A stretch of 63,721 bases of DNA from Clostridiales bacterium (GCA_012800525.1 JAAZJD010000054.1:1-63721), one strand, 5' to 3'. Shown: positions 25,801-36,823, numbered from the stretch's first letter. Numbers and translations: made by a program. Notes: a model not told the origin generated them from the letters alone.

Positions 25801-26540
25801 ATCGTTATGTTTTTAAGATGTATCGTGCTTGCAGAAGACGGTTTTTTTATTCTAATAGAATATAGTAAAATCTTTTGTACAGACTCCCCTTCGGCAATAG
25901 TGGTAAGTAGAGTGTCTTGTCCATTTTTAGCATAAGCTAAAATGCTAAATTTGTTTGGATTTTCCGTATTTTCATAGGGAGTTGTTGTCCATTTTGCACT
26001 TATTCTTTGTGAAAGCACTACAGTTGTCACTGCAATTGATAATTCAGCCGCTTTTTCCACATCAAACATAAGAGCATATATACCATTTGTAACTTCATCA
26101 GCATGTAAAATATAAAGATTGAGATAACAATAACCTGCCCCTTTTTCTGGATCGGGAGCTTCTTCTATAACTAATCTTATAGGGGATGTTACATGTGTTT
26201 CTCCCAAAACTTCATAAGTAAATGTTGTAGATACTCCTCTATATACAACCTCTAGTGTCTTTGTTGCTGGCAAGTTTGTCTTGGTATTAAAGCCTGCTAT
26301 CATATCTAGGGTAATTCTTTTCTCTTCTGTTTCGCCACTAATATAAAAAACTTTTATTTTAGCATTTGATAGATCTAATTGTTCATCCAAGGCATATTGT
26401 GATTTAAACGATCCTTGCAAAATTTCAATTTTTTCAACAGGACTTTCTATTGTTCTGCCTTTCTTGCATGCAGTTAAAATCGCTATTAGAAATGTAACTA
26501 ATAGTATAATGCATATTAACTTTTTGAGAGTTTTATTCAT
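25737..26540 (-). CDS. Lipoprotein with Ig-like and cohesin-like domains
   Basis: A 267-residue lipoprotein: hydrophobic signal and lipobox LTA-C25. Residues about 35-110 resemble a bacterial Ig-like (Big_3-type) domain (VEKIEILQGSF, DLSNAKIKVFY, LEVVYRGVSTTFTYEV). The C-terminal 150 residues resemble a cohesin fold (YLNLYILHADEVTNGIYALMFDV, LLYSIRIKKP, IHLKNITISDG). It starts 4 bp after the stop of the giant M6 protease, so translation is probably coupled. Since that protease ends in a dockerin-like segment, this protein could hold it at the cell surface. Cohesin assignment is by eye. Its 3' end is duplicated downstream. Confidence 0.65.
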   Translation of the reverse strand: MNKTLKKLICIILLVTFLIAILTACKKGRTIESPVEKIEILQGSFKSQYALDEQLDLSNAKIKVFYISGETEEKRITLDMIAGFNTKTNLPATKTLEVVYRGVSTTFTYEVLGETHVTSPIRLVIEEAPDPEKGAGYCYLNLYILHADEVTNGIYALMFDVEKAAELSIAVTTVVLSQRISAKWTTTPYENTENPNKFSILAYAKNGQDTLLTTIAEGESVQKILLYSIRIKKPSSASTIHLKNITISDGTKDTKAPNLTFEVSAPN

Positions 26541-26544
26541 AATT

Positions 26545-29500
26545 TTAACTTACCGTTATTATTGTTTCTTCTTTTTCGGCTTTTAAATTTGTCTTCTTAC
26601 TTATAAAAATATTTGCTACATCATTTATCGGAAGAGGAGCATTTAAAGGCTCAGGATTATTAATTGCTCTTACCCTTGAAATAAAGCTTGTTAAGGGATC
26701 ACTTGACGCTTTATTACCACCCATTATTTCTGGGATATATTTATTTTCATCGTATCTTTTCATTAATAACATTGTTGCAAGATATACTATATCATCGCTG
26801 TTTACTTTACCATCTTGGTTTGCATCACCAATGACAGCTAACATATATTTAAATACTGTATTGCCATCGCCATTTCTAAACTCTAACATATCACCAGATT
26901 TTACACTGACATTACTATCTAATGAGATTTTTACATTATTTAAATAAATGTGGTCTATTAAAAAATTAAAATCAGTATTTAAATTTGCTATTTTATTAAA
27001 AATCTTATTAAATTCTGTTGGCCCATTAAATACTAAAATCTCAAACTTTAAGATTTTTAAATCTCTAGGGCTTTTAGAAAACATATCATTTTTTATAAAT
27101 ACTAAATCTTTTTTAGCAGCAAAGGTAACATTATACCCAGCACTTACACTTGTCTTTTTAAAGGCTGCTTTTGGTCTTATATCTATCCTTGTTGAACCAC
27201 CTTTTGTTGAATCATATATAATTTCAAAACTTCTAGTAATATCAGTTTTACCAGAAAGATTTACTTTGTTAGTACCTGTATCAGAATATACCATTGTTGC
27301 CGTTAAAATGATTTCTGAAAAATCGGGAGTTGAGCCAAAACGATATGTAGGATTAGTTGCACTATCTTTCAATTTTACTGACATCTCCGTAACGTAATTT
27401 TGAACTAATAAATCCACCACAGTTGATGTAATATCTGCAGTTGATCGCACATACTCTCCAGCTGCAGGCACATATATTGCTTTTATTTTCCAATTACCAG
27501 GAACTAAATAACTAGACGCCACAGGCTCACTTGTTGAAAATGAATTTTGCTCAGAACCAGGCAATGCTGCTAAAGCTCCAGTATCATCATATCTATGCGA
27601 TCTTACTCCCTCTAAATAATATCTAGTTGCAAGGATATCATTTTCTTCGCCACTTTTCATAAATCTACGAATTTTTACAAAGCTTTCGGCACTTTCTTCT
27701 AAAATATCCTTATAAAAAATTGCAGGTTTTGAATTAAAGGTAAAGATCTTATCTGTATTAAGAAATGTCAATGAAAGACTTGATACGTAGTCTTTTACAG
27801 TAAGGTGAAATTCTATATATTTATTTGATCTTGTATGTGTAATAGTTACAGTTTGAGTTGTATCTATAGCTTCATTATTAAAGTTTTCATCTTCTTTAAT
27901 TACTACTCCCCCAGTAATTAGAGCATTTAATGTATATTCTACTTTTTCTGGATTCCCATTAAGGTCTTTTGAATATCTTAAGGTAAACTCGAACACCATA
28001 TTATTGAGATAATCCATATAATTATCTTGATATCCAATAATATGTTGATTACTAGCTACGGCCATATTAACCACTTCATCTTTTACTCTTAATCTAAAAT
28101 TCTTCTCAAAGGTCAAATATTTCACAGTCAACTCATGTGATGCGACTGGCTCTACTACACCATTATCTGTTAGCTCTTTTGTAATATCTAAATAACCACT
28201 TGGATCAACATATGTTACACTGCTATAATCACTTGGTAATAGCGAAACTTCTCCAGCAAATCTCTTTGATAGTTTCACTTTTGAAGCAAGAGTATTTTCT
28301 AAACTTGCCCCATCATTACTATAGTTAATTACAATTTCATCATCTATTAATATATCTTCAATTACATCTCTAACAATAATCCAATAAGTTTGATCTACAA
28401 AATCAACGCCATCTCTAACTTGAGGCTTTGAATTACCTATAAACTGGATATTAAGTGGTTGTTTTTGATCAACAACATTTTCATCAAATGAAATATTTTT
28501 GGGACTTAGTGTAGCACTTTCTTCATATGGATTTAAAGAGTTAAAATATAGAGCTATCTCAGATTGATTAGGGGCTCTTTCATAGTCAGCATAAGCAAAT
28601 TCCAAAGGATTTTCTTCTGTCCCCGGTGAAATATATTCACCTTCTTCTTTCATCCCTTTTATTTCCCACCTTAAGATGCCAAAAGTTGTTACATAATGAG
28701 TTAATTGTTGTTTAAAAACAATTGATGCGCCTTCTTTTTCTTTTGCATAAATATATATCGGCACGAATAAGGGCTTACCAATAATTGCTTTATTAAATTT
28801 ATCAACAACTTCACCAGTATCATTTGTTTCAAAGTTATAATAGATATCTTGCTCTAACTCTGGATTATATTTTTCAACAATAAGAGACTTGTCGCTTGAT
28901 GGTAAAGTGACCTTCACATCATCTAAAATTAAATCTCCATTTTGCAAATAATAAAAATAATGATCACCTTGGCCTACATGTGATTCATAGCCAAATATTT
29001 CAGTTCTAGAGCCTTGTAAAATAACATCAACTATCTTTTTAGAGGTTTCAACTTCATTGCCAAATTCATCTTTATAACTAAATTTTACTTCATGGGCCCC
29101 CACAACATTGGCATCAAAACCACTAATTGTTACTCTAGACAAATCAACAGATATTTCCTTTGTTGATTGAAATGTTAATTTTAAATAATAAGGGAAATCT
29201 TTTAAATCGCTTTGATATTCTAGTGTTGCCAAAGTAGCCGGCGGATTACCTAAAAAACTGATGCTTTTTACATAATCAACAACTTGTATTTGATAAATAG
29301 TTCTTACTTGATTTAGATATGAGCCTATTTGTTTTGAATAAACAAGTTCAATAGTTCTTTCTCCAGGAGAAGTATACAAGCTTGTTTGTGCCAAATTTGT
29401 AAAAAACTTTCCATTAAAAGGCTTATCTAAATATGCACAAGTTATTTCATCACCACTAGATGCCTTTGTATATTTTATTTCTCCTATTTCTGTATTTGCA

Positions 29501-32500
29501 TCAATAAATGTAGTACCTAATTTGTATCTAGTTTGAGGATTAGTTATAAAAATACTAGAAACATAGTCATTTACTGAAACTTTAAATATACATTCTTTCC
29601 CCAAATAAGTAATCCTAACTTGTTGCTCAGCAGATAAATCAACAGGATTATATGTACCTGAAACTACCATCGTAGCGCTCACACCCATTTCAGATTCCAC
29701 CGTTCCACCATCTACGTTACGAATTATTTTAATTTTCATTTCAGCATATGGTAAAGAATCTCCATATTTCAAATCAAAGGAAGTTATTCCTGATGGATAA
29801 ACAGCAGAAATACTTTCTATTTCAGAAACAATTTTAACTACTGTTTGAGTTGAATATGTTGTATTTTTAATACTTAATGTTGCAGTAACAATACATTCTC
29901 CACTAGCACCTTTGACAGCCCTTATTTGGCCACTATCATTAATTGTAACTAGATTGCTAGGACTTGCAGTATATGTAGGTTTTGGCAGCGGGGTTAACCC
30001 AAGAGCATTACTTGGATTTTTTAGTATTTTTAATTGCACTAATGGAGGGGGTACTGAAGCATATGAAGCATATTCTTCTATAAATATACTAGCCTTTGTT
30101 AAATCTGGATCTCCATTTTCATCCAACTTTGTACCTTCTATTAATATGCTATCTAACGGAATATACTGTCTCACTTCTATATCAATAGTTTTTGAAATGT
30201 CTGTCCCATGAGCTGTAATATTTAATCTTATAAAGCCTTCTTTAATAGAAGTAATTTTCCATTTTGTAATATCTTGCCCCTCTGGTAAAATATCATTTCC
30301 CGTATTAGGATGTGCTTCTATATCTATTTGAATTTCTGCAACTTCATCTTTTCCTTCAATAGGACTAGTCGAAAACATAAGCCTTTTGTAAGTTGAAAGT
30401 CCTCCGCCTTGTGCAACTGTCTTCATAGTTAAATATACATGTTGGGGATTTCCCGCATCATAGTCAAGTTGCATGGTTGTTGCCATCGAAAATCCAAAAC
30501 TATCTCGAATTTCAATATTTGTAACTTCTTTAAATTCGCCTACTCCTGTATATATTAAATTGTTAAATTCAACATTAGTTTGGTATACATCATTTTGACC
30601 TATATATTCTACAAAGCCATCTTCGCGCAAAAACATAGCATGATGATTTGAACAAGACAAATCTACTATATCTATCAAACTATTAAATTGATCCATGAAA
30701 GCTTGACTAGGCCCCATTGGTGTAATTACCTTTCCTGCATTTGTCAAAAGAGAAAAATATGAATCTGCTACAGACACCTTTTTAATTCCGGTTAAACTAG
30801 CTAAAACCTCATTTAATGCATTCATTGTCACTGTATCATTTCCAAAAGCTTTTACAGTTCCATCTTTATATATTAAAACGGCGTATTCTTTAGAAAGACC
30901 AACTTTACTTACATTCGTCTCCGCTTCAATAGCTTGCTTAACTTCATCAGCTAATACACCTGCAACTTTAGCTTTAGCATTTTCCGTAATTCCTATAACA
31001 TTATTGCCATGTGCTACAATATCAACAATGTTAGTCCATGAGTCAACTTCCATTTGCCCTAAATCATCGGCTCCTAAAGCTAAAACAGTTCCATCTACAG
31101 TTACTCCATAACTTGTTCCAGTGCCTGCTGCAATATTTAAAATATTGCTCCAATTTCTTGCTCCAATTTCGCCACGATAATCATAGCCGTAGGCTTCAAC
31201 ATCTAAATTTTTAGTTAAAGCTAGCACATGATCTCTCCCTAAAGCAATAGAAATATATGGGCCTCTACCTTCTATATTCCACTTAGCTTCGAGGGTATTA
31301 TAAGGAACATCACCCGTGTGTCCCAAAGGTATATTTGTTCTTGCAATCCCATTTTTATCTAGCGCAACACTCATCGTATTTGAAGCATATATTGTGGCTT
31401 CAGGATATAGTTTTGAAAGAGTAGACCAGCTTTTTCCTGCTTTATTTATTGCAATCTTTTTTTCTATACTGAAATTATTATTGATATCAAAGATAACCAA
31501 AGATACCTCTTGTGGATACTCATCTTCGGAAACCGCGTTTCCTGTCATTACTCTAGTATGATGGAAAAGATTGTTCAAATCTACAGTTTGTCCTAAATAA
31601 AACCTTCCTTCAAAAACACTTTTATAGCTGTTATATTCACTTTTAAATTTAGCTATATCAATGTTGGCGATTGAAAAAGGTGGTTGCCCCTCTTTAACGA
31701 GTGAAGCTTGAATATTTTTTAGTAGACTTAAATTAAGTCCAGATGATGCTGAAAAGAAAAACTTAACACCAGCCCCAACATCATCTTGGAATAACTCAGC
31801 ATTTAATATTTCAAATTTATCAAAAATATTTTCAGGCAGATTTTCATCGCCAGGTAATACAATTCTAAATTGACTATAATTTGTAGATGTTGAAAGTGGA
31901 GTAATTTGAATACCTGTATTAGTTCCGTCTACATAATATATTGCATCACTTTCATAAGTTTTTTTATTATTTGGGTCTAAAGGTTTACCAAGATTATTAA
32001 AGTGATTATTGTATACTGATAAATATCCTAATTTTGCATCACTATAGCTTGCAGAATATCTTTGACTAGGAGATGTCGTAGGCTTAAGAGAAACTGCTGG
32101 TCTATATACATAAACCTCATCTGGTTTATCAACTTTTCTATATACCGCATCAGCATTACCGTTTATACCTTCTTTTACCCTATACACAATTAATCCACTT
32201 CCTGGTAATGGCCAATCATATACTGATGATTTAGTTCTCATTTCAACCATAATATATTCATTAGATTTATCTGTCGGTATTTTATATGCAAAAGGTTTGC
32301 CCACGCCTTCTCCAGAAACTCTAGATAAAGTTGTTGCATATGCGGTATATGTTCCACTTGAGGTGATTGTTTGAATTTGCTCTGGTTTTATACTTTTTAA
32401 ATACTTGTTTCTCGTATGAACAAGCATATATTGAGGAGTTTTTTTGTTAAAAGACATCAAGTCCCACTCGCCAGTTGGGACAAAATCGTTATTGTAATGG

Positions 32501-33516
32501 TAATAATCTGGAGCACCCAAAACATGTCCCATCTCATGGCAAACTGTCCCAATATCAACACTATCTATAAAGTTAAAGGTATAATCACCAAACCATTTTC
32601 CTAGCATTTTGGGGTCGCTTGGGTCTGCCCCTTTTATCTCTCGAATATTCCATTTATGTGGCCACAATAATCCGCCCCATGTTGGGTTTCTAGATCCTGT
32701 AATAAAAATTGATACTGAATCAACATATCCATCTGAAACACCATTTGGACCCAACTTATCAATATCATCTGCTGTAACATTATATTTTGTTGAGATACTT
32801 GTTAAGATACTTTTAACTAACTCATATTCTTTATTTCTTCTTTCGCTAGAAGAAGAATCCTTTACATCGTAATATGATCTATCATAAGGTGCTTCATATA
32901 TATATGTATCATTTGCTTCTTTTGCAGGAATTGAATCTACGCTAATTTTGTTTTGAGTAAGAGTTTTATAGTAGTTATCTAAATCTGTAAAATTTATCAT
33001 ATTTTCAGGTGGGAATGGATTTGAAGTAGTCTCACCTTTAAACTTTACGTATACAACTAAATTTTTAATAGACATTTGAGAGCTAGAATAGGCCATCCTA
33101 TTTTGCCCTTTTATTTCAATTGGCTCAAGCTTAAACCTTGGATCGTTTCTATCTAAGTCACTTACACTTACCTTTTCAATTCCTGAAGCATCTTGATCTA
33201 AGGTCACTCCAGACCCTACAATTTCTCCATCAACTTTAGTTAAATATTCTAAATTTGTTCTATCTTCATTTGGGACTAAAACATTGCCATATTTATCGTG
33301 GTCATATTTAAATTGCTGATCTCCACTTTGATAAAACTCAAAAACATTACCATCAACTTCAATTTCTCTTTCAAAGTTATATCTATCAAAACTTTCATTG
33401 GCTACGTCATTATTTAATGTCGGATTTTTGCTTACCACAAAACTAGCTGCAACAACTATAGCCACAACTAACAAAATCATTATTGCTATTATAGATACTC
33501 TAGCTTTTTTATTCAT
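26545..33516 (-). CDS. Giant M6-family metalloprotease with RCC1-like, Ig-like and dockerin-like regions
   Basis: A 2323-residue secreted or anchored protein. The N-terminal helix (about 7-29) is a signal or signal-anchor. The M6 (immune inhibitor A-like) zinc protease has H327-E-x-x-H331 with GAPD337 following, and a downstream EWDLMSFN stretch consistent with the Met-turn. Residues about 730-1000 contain RCC1-like units (HVLALTKNLDVEAYGYD, YGVTVDGTVLALGADD). Many Ig-like domains follow (DYVSSIFI, DYVKSISF). At about 2230 IGDANQDGKVNSDDIVYLA is a dockerin-type calcium-binding loop. It heads a two-gene operon with the lipoprotein. The proteolytic target is unknown; host mucin or matrix protein is plausible. 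Confidence 0.82.
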   Translation of the reverse strand: MNKKARVSIIAIMILLVVAIVVAASFVVSKNPTLNNDVANESFDRYNFEREIEVDGNVFEFYQSGDQQFKYDHDKYGNVLVPNEDRTNLEYLTKVDGEIVGSGVTLDQDASGIEKVSVSDLDRNDPRFKLEPIEIKGQNRMAYSSSQMSIKNLVVYVKFKGETTSNPFPPENMINFTDLDNYYKTLTQNKISVDSIPAKEANDTYIYEAPYDRSYYDVKDSSSSERRNKEYELVKSILTSISTKYNVTADDIDKLGPNGVSDGYVDSVSIFITGSRNPTWGGLLWPHKWNIREIKGADPSDPKMLGKWFGDYTFNFIDSVDIGTVCHEMGHVLGAPDYYHYNNDFVPTGEWDLMSFNKKTPQYMLVHTRNKYLKSIKPEQIQTITSSGTYTAYATTLSRVSGEGVGKPFAYKIPTDKSNEYIMVEMRTKSSVYDWPLPGSGLIVYRVKEGINGNADAVYRKVDKPDEVYVYRPAVSLKPTTSPSQRYSASYSDAKLGYLSVYNNHFNNLGKPLDPNNKKTYESDAIYYVDGTNTGIQITPLSTSTNYSQFRIVLPGDENLPENIFDKFEILNAELFQDDVGAGVKFFFSASSGLNLSLLKNIQASLVKEGQPPFSIANIDIAKFKSEYNSYKSVFEGRFYLGQTVDLNNLFHHTRVMTGNAVSEDEYPQEVSLVIFDINNNFSIEKKIAINKAGKSWSTLSKLYPEATIYASNTMSVALDKNGIARTNIPLGHTGDVPYNTLEAKWNIEGRGPYISIALGRDHVLALTKNLDVEAYGYDYRGEIGARNWSNILNIAAGTGTSYGVTVDGTVLALGADDLGQMEVDSWTNIVDIVAHGNNVIGITENAKAKVAGVLADEVKQAIEAETNVSKVGLSKEYAVLIYKDGTVKAFGNDTVTMNALNEVLASLTGIKKVSVADSYFSLLTNAGKVITPMGPSQAFMDQFNSLIDIVDLSCSNHHAMFLREDGFVEYIGQNDVYQTNVEFNNLIYTGVGEFKEVTNIEIRDSFGFSMATTMQLDYDAGNPQHVYLTMKTVAQGGGLSTYKRLMFSTSPIEGKDEVAEIQIDIEAHPNTGNDILPEGQDITKWKITSIKEGFIRLNITAHGTDISKTIDIEVRQYIPLDSILIEGTKLDENGDPDLTKASIFIEEYASYASVPPPLVQLKILKNPSNALGLTPLPKPTYTASPSNLVTINDSGQIRAVKGASGECIVTATLSIKNTTYSTQTVVKIVSEIESISAVYPSGITSFDLKYGDSLPYAEMKIKIIRNVDGGTVESEMGVSATMVVSGTYNPVDLSAEQQVRITYLGKECIFKVSVNDYVSSIFITNPQTRYKLGTTFIDANTEIGEIKYTKASSGDEITCAYLDKPFNGKFFTNLAQTSLYTSPGERTIELVYSKQIGSYLNQVRTIYQIQVVDYVKSISFLGNPPATLATLEYQSDLKDFPYYLKLTFQSTKEISVDLSRVTISGFDANVVGAHEVKFSYKDEFGNEVETSKKIVDVILQGSRTEIFGYESHVGQGDHYFYYLQNGDLILDDVKVTLPSSDKSLIVEKYNPELEQDIYYNFETNDTGEVVDKFNKAIIGKPLFVPIYIYAKEKEGASIVFKQQLTHYVTTFGILRWEIKGMKEEGEYISPGTEENPLEFAYADYERAPNQSEIALYFNSLNPYEESATLSPKNISFDENVVDQKQPLNIQFIGNSKPQVRDGVDFVDQTYWIIVRDVIEDILIDDEIVINYSNDGASLENTLASKVKLSKRFAGEVSLLPSDYSSVTYVDPSGYLDITKELTDNGVVEPVASHELTVKYLTFEKNFRLRVKDEVVNMAVASNQHIIGYQDNYMDYLNNMVFEFTLRYSKDLNGNPEKVEYTLNALITGGVVIKEDENFNNEAIDTTQTVTITHTRSNKYIEFHLTVKDYVSSLSLTFLNTDKIFTFNSKPAIFYKDILEESAESFVKIRRFMKSGEENDILATRYYLEGVRSHRYDDTGALAALPGSEQNSFSTSEPVASSYLVPGNWKIKAIYVPAAGEYVRSTADITSTVVDLLVQNYVTEMSVKLKDSATNPTYRFGSTPDFSEIILTATMVYSDTGTNKVNLSGKTDITRSFEIIYDSTKGGSTRIDIRPKAAFKKTSVSAGYNVTFAAKKDLVFIKNDMFSKSPRDLKILKFEILVFNGPTEFNKIFNKIANLNTDFNFLIDHIYLNNVKISLDSNVSVKSGDMLEFRNGDGNTVFKYMLAVIGDANQDGKVNSDDIVYLATMLLMKRYDENKYIPEIMGGNKASSDPLTSFISRVRAINNPEPLNAPLPINDVANIFISKKTNLKAEKEETIITVS

Positions 33517-34093
33517 TTCTTCCCTTTAAGTAAGCTATCTTTTTGTTTAAGCAATATATGTAGCACTCTATTTAATGCTATAAAATTATAAAATGTTATA
33601 TAAAGTTTAACATTCTACTATTTCATTTTCAATATCCACCATATTTATACACTTATGAATCAACAAAAATTTAGCCTACGCTAAGTTGAAATTTAATAAA
33701 ACCTAAAAAATATACATCAAAAAAACCTCAATTTCCTTAAAAATATCAAATATAGTCTTCCCATAAACGACAGTCTTTTTTGTTGTGGCTACATTTTTCT
33801 TTAAGATTTGCTTTATAAATTTAGGGAACAAAAAAGGCACGAACTATCATAATCCGCACCATTTCTTTACCATTTCTTTTGCAAAGTTTTCATATATAGT
33901 TAGCTCCTAACACAATCATTTAATCTTCCTGATTAAAGATGCTACTGAATTATTTTGCCATTTTGTCACTAATATTCAATGAAGATTTTTATCTATAAGT
34001 CTACGCTATCCCACTTCTCAAGAAAATCAAAAAGATTCAAAATTAAAATGCTTGTTTCTGTTCGCCAATTTTTTGCAACATCTTTTGCAATAA
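33517..34093. other. Intergenic region between kinase and M6 protease genes
   Basis: 577 bp, AT-rich, no coding signal. The part next to 33516 holds the protease leader (AAAGGGAAG ribosome site) and a TATAAT-like box. A small hairpin (TTTAATC with GATTAAA) lies at 33919-33937. Near the kinase end short TTGCAAAA motifs recur. Nothing else is recognisable. Confidence 0.5.
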
Positions 34094-35872
34094 TTATTTT
34101 TTACGCAACTCATTAATGGGTTTTAATCCAAGTAACTTAGGAACAACTGTTTCTATATCAAAGGAAGTAAAATGTAATTCTATACAATTTTCAAACTGCC
34201 TTTTAATTCTCAATATACCTATTACATCACCTTTAAAAACGTAATATGGCTTAGCTATTTCTAAAGATTCGGTTTTGAATTTTTCGTAGGATTTATAGTT
34301 ATCAAAAAACACTTGTGCACTATTATTTTCTTTTTTGAAATCAAAAATTAAATTCGGGTATTTTTCTTTAAGTGATTGTAGAATATTTATGCAGTTTTCT
34401 TGACGTTTTTTTTCAAATTCATCGATCAAATCAAAATTATCATTTTCAAAATAAGTTCCCATTGTGCGTTGCCAATTAATAGCTATTTCAAACTCAATTG
34501 GATATGAATATTTTTTAAGTCTATCAAAGGACTCTTTAATATAAAAGTTAAGATACATGAAAATCCAAAGTATTGGTGCATCAAGAAGATTCTTTTTGCA
34601 ACTTTCAGGAATAGTCTCGCAAGATTGCAACAATTCTTCAGCGTGATAATCTTGACATGAGGCAAAGTATTTTAAGATGAGCCCCGATAAATCATAAGTT
34701 TTATCATTTACTGGATACCGACTAACTAGTGTTACCATTTTATCATAGATTTTTTTATGTTCTTGATTCGAAAGATTAAGAGGGTCATATGAAAGTCCTC
34801 TTATATACACATTACTCTCATATTTAAATTTACTTTTACACTCATATAACATTTGCTCTTGTATTGATAAATTTAATAAAAAGTCTGATGTTTTATATCC
34901 TATAATCATGTTATAGTTAGGATTTAAAAAATTAAATTTTTCTGGCACCCGATAAAAAAGATGCTTGGCCAAAAGTATATCGTTGCAAGCTATCTCTAAT
35001 ATCTTATTTAAATCTTCATTTAAGATATCACTTGGTTGTGGTTGAGCTAGCAAGTGTTCTTTTATCTCCTGCATTCTTTCTTTTACAGTTTTAAAAATTA
35101 AATATATTTCAGATTTAACTATTTTTGCATTAGATAATCTTTCTTTTGTATCTTTAATAAGCATTCTATTAACAATATCATCTAACTCACTATAACAAAT
35201 ATTAACATCTGCTATTTTTTTATAGTTGTTTCCTTGTGGAACTTCTTTTGTAAATATTTCATTAATAATCAATCCTAAAGAATATATATCCGTATACTTT
35301 CCAACATCTTTTTTATTTAATAATTGTTCGGGGGCTCTATAAGTAAAATTTGCAAGTCTATCACCCGTAGTAGTAATATTTGAATCATTAAATTGTGCAA
35401 TCCCAAAATCGGCTAAAACAGCATCGCCGTTTTTATCTATTAAGATATTTTCTGGTTTTATGTCTCTATGAACAATGCCTCTATTGTGAATAAATATTAG
35501 TGCTTCACATATTTGAATGCATATTTTCAATTTGTGGTCATCGCTTATAATACCCTCATTAATTAACCTTCTCAAGCTACAGTCATATAGTGGCATCAAA
35601 CAATAAAGCATCTCCGTTGTACTTCCGTTTTTTGTTTCAGGGTGTTTACCGTAGCTTATGTAATTTATTATTCGATTATGGAGAGTCTCATGTGCAAAAT
35701 CGCATTCTTTCAAAAATCTGATATTCTTCTTTTTATCTTTGCTTGCTACAAGCTTTAAAGCAAAATATTTGCCCTTTGATTCCACCTTAAAAACAGTGCC
35801 AGATCCACCATTTCCAATAGATTCAATTATCTTATATTCTATACCATTTAATTCAATCTTCTTTTTTTTCAT
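34094..35872 (-). CDS. Hanks-type serine/threonine protein kinase
   Basis: A 592-residue protein. Residues about 10-270 form a eukaryotic-like kinase: glycine loop GNGGSGTVFKV, ATP lysine K40 (FALK), catalytic loop HRD137IKPEN, D155FG, and an APEQLL activation-segment end. All catalytic residues are present, so it should be active. The C-terminal 320 residues match no family I know. Unlike PrkC/PknB kinases, it has no membrane helix and no PASTA repeats, so it is cytosolic. No adjacent PP2C phosphatase is present. Its place between a surface protease and the ATP synthase operon gives no clear target. Confidence 0.88.
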   Translation of the reverse strand: MKKKKIELNGIEYKIIESIGNGGSGTVFKVESKGKYFALKLVASKDKKKNIRFLKECDFAHETLHNRIINYISYGKHPETKNGSTTEMLYCLMPLYDCSLRRLINEGIISDDHKLKICIQICEALIFIHNRGIVHRDIKPENILIDKNGDAVLADFGIAQFNDSNITTTGDRLANFTYRAPEQLLNKKDVGKYTDIYSLGLIINEIFTKEVPQGNNYKKIADVNICYSELDDIVNRMLIKDTKERLSNAKIVKSEIYLIFKTVKERMQEIKEHLLAQPQPSDILNEDLNKILEIACNDILLAKHLFYRVPEKFNFLNPNYNMIIGYKTSDFLLNLSIQEQMLYECKSKFKYESNVYIRGLSYDPLNLSNQEHKKIYDKMVTLVSRYPVNDKTYDLSGLILKYFASCQDYHAEELLQSCETIPESCKKNLLDAPILWIFMYLNFYIKESFDRLKKYSYPIEFEIAINWQRTMGTYFENDNFDLIDEFEKKRQENCINILQSLKEKYPNLIFDFKKENNSAQVFFDNYKSYEKFKTESLEIAKPYYVFKGDVIGILRIKRQFENCIELHFTSFDIETVVPKLLGLKPINELRKK

Positions 35873-36317
35873 TATCCCCCCCTTGTTTCAATTTTTAATT
35901 CCGCATTTTATATATGTTTTCTATTTTCATCATAACATCATAAAGGTATAATATGTTACTTATTCACAAATATTATTCATGATAAAATATATAATTTCAC
36001 TACATAAGGCAGCACTTTTTCATCATATTGTCTATTAAATATGCTATTGAATCATATTTTCTCAAATCATTCAAAAGCAATATGCGCAAAAAGGCCTAAT
36101 AACTATGTATCAAAACTATGCATTTAGTATGGTGGTGCAAGAATTTAAAGTTTATAATGGATGGTTTAATTTTTTATAATCTTAGTAAAACAATAGATAC
36201 AAGGCGATACAACTGATCAACATTTTTGAGGAAAACTGATAAACAATGTGTGCGTTGAAAATATTATGGGTTTGTCTTTGATATGAGAAAAGCAAAGGTA
36301 TAAAATTGGTGATGGAT
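35873..36317. other. Intergenic region between ATP synthase operon end and kinase
   Basis: 445 bp without convincing coding or RNA signals. The kinase ribosome site (AAGGGGGG) is beside 35872. No clear intrinsic terminator is visible after the epsilon subunit gene. Confidence 0.5.
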
Positions 36318-36722
36318 TTATAAAGTATTCTTTTTGTTTGACTTGAGTAAAGTTCTGAAAAGATCTAGGGTTCCAAGTTGATTTTGGACAAAACTTGCTG
36401 AGCGTCTTTCTTTTTCAAGAGCGATGCGTTTTTGCTTTTCTTGAAGAGCAATAGAGATATTTTCTTCCCATTCTAAGAAGTCGCTTGTAAGGATAACTTC
36501 AGATTTTTTTATATTTAAAACGCCATCAGCGGAAACAAAGACTTTTTTTTCACCATTTTCTAAAATTACTCTGCATTCACCAGGAAATAAATATGCTATT
36601 GACGGTAAATGAGAAGCTAAAACTTCTAGACCGCCATCTTCAAGCATGACTTTTAAGCTTTGAACTTCACCTTGAAATAAGGTTTTTTCAGGTGTAAGCA
36701 TTGTAAGTTTAAAAAGTTTCAT
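36318..36722 (-). CDS. atpC: ATP synthase epsilon subunit
   Basis: A 134-residue F1 epsilon subunit of the central stalk, which couples and regulates ATP synthesis. The N-terminal beta-sandwich is clear (FKLTMLTPEKTLFQGEVQSLKVMLEDGGLEVLASHLPSIAYL), followed by a C-terminal helical hairpin that is lysine/glutamate rich. GAGGACAG precedes the ATG. It is the last gene of the operon, 101 bp after atpD. Standard length. Confidence 0.93.
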   Translation of the reverse strand: MKLFKLTMLTPEKTLFQGEVQSLKVMLEDGGLEVLASHLPSIAYLFPGECRVILENGEKKVFVSADGVLNIKKSEVILTSDFLEWEENISIALQEKQKRIALEKERRSASFVQNQLGTLDLFRTLLKSNKKNTL

Positions 36723-36823
36723 TTACTGTCCTCGTATAATAAATCAATAATATTTTTAAATTTAACCAGTTGATATGGTTATAGACTATTTTTTATGAAG
36801 AGCTTTAAATTTTTAAGTGTAAT

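Noticed and set aside
36124-36222. 32-codon plus-strand frame starting near 36120
   Set aside because: No ribosome site, no similarity I recognise, and an AT-rich intergenic setting.
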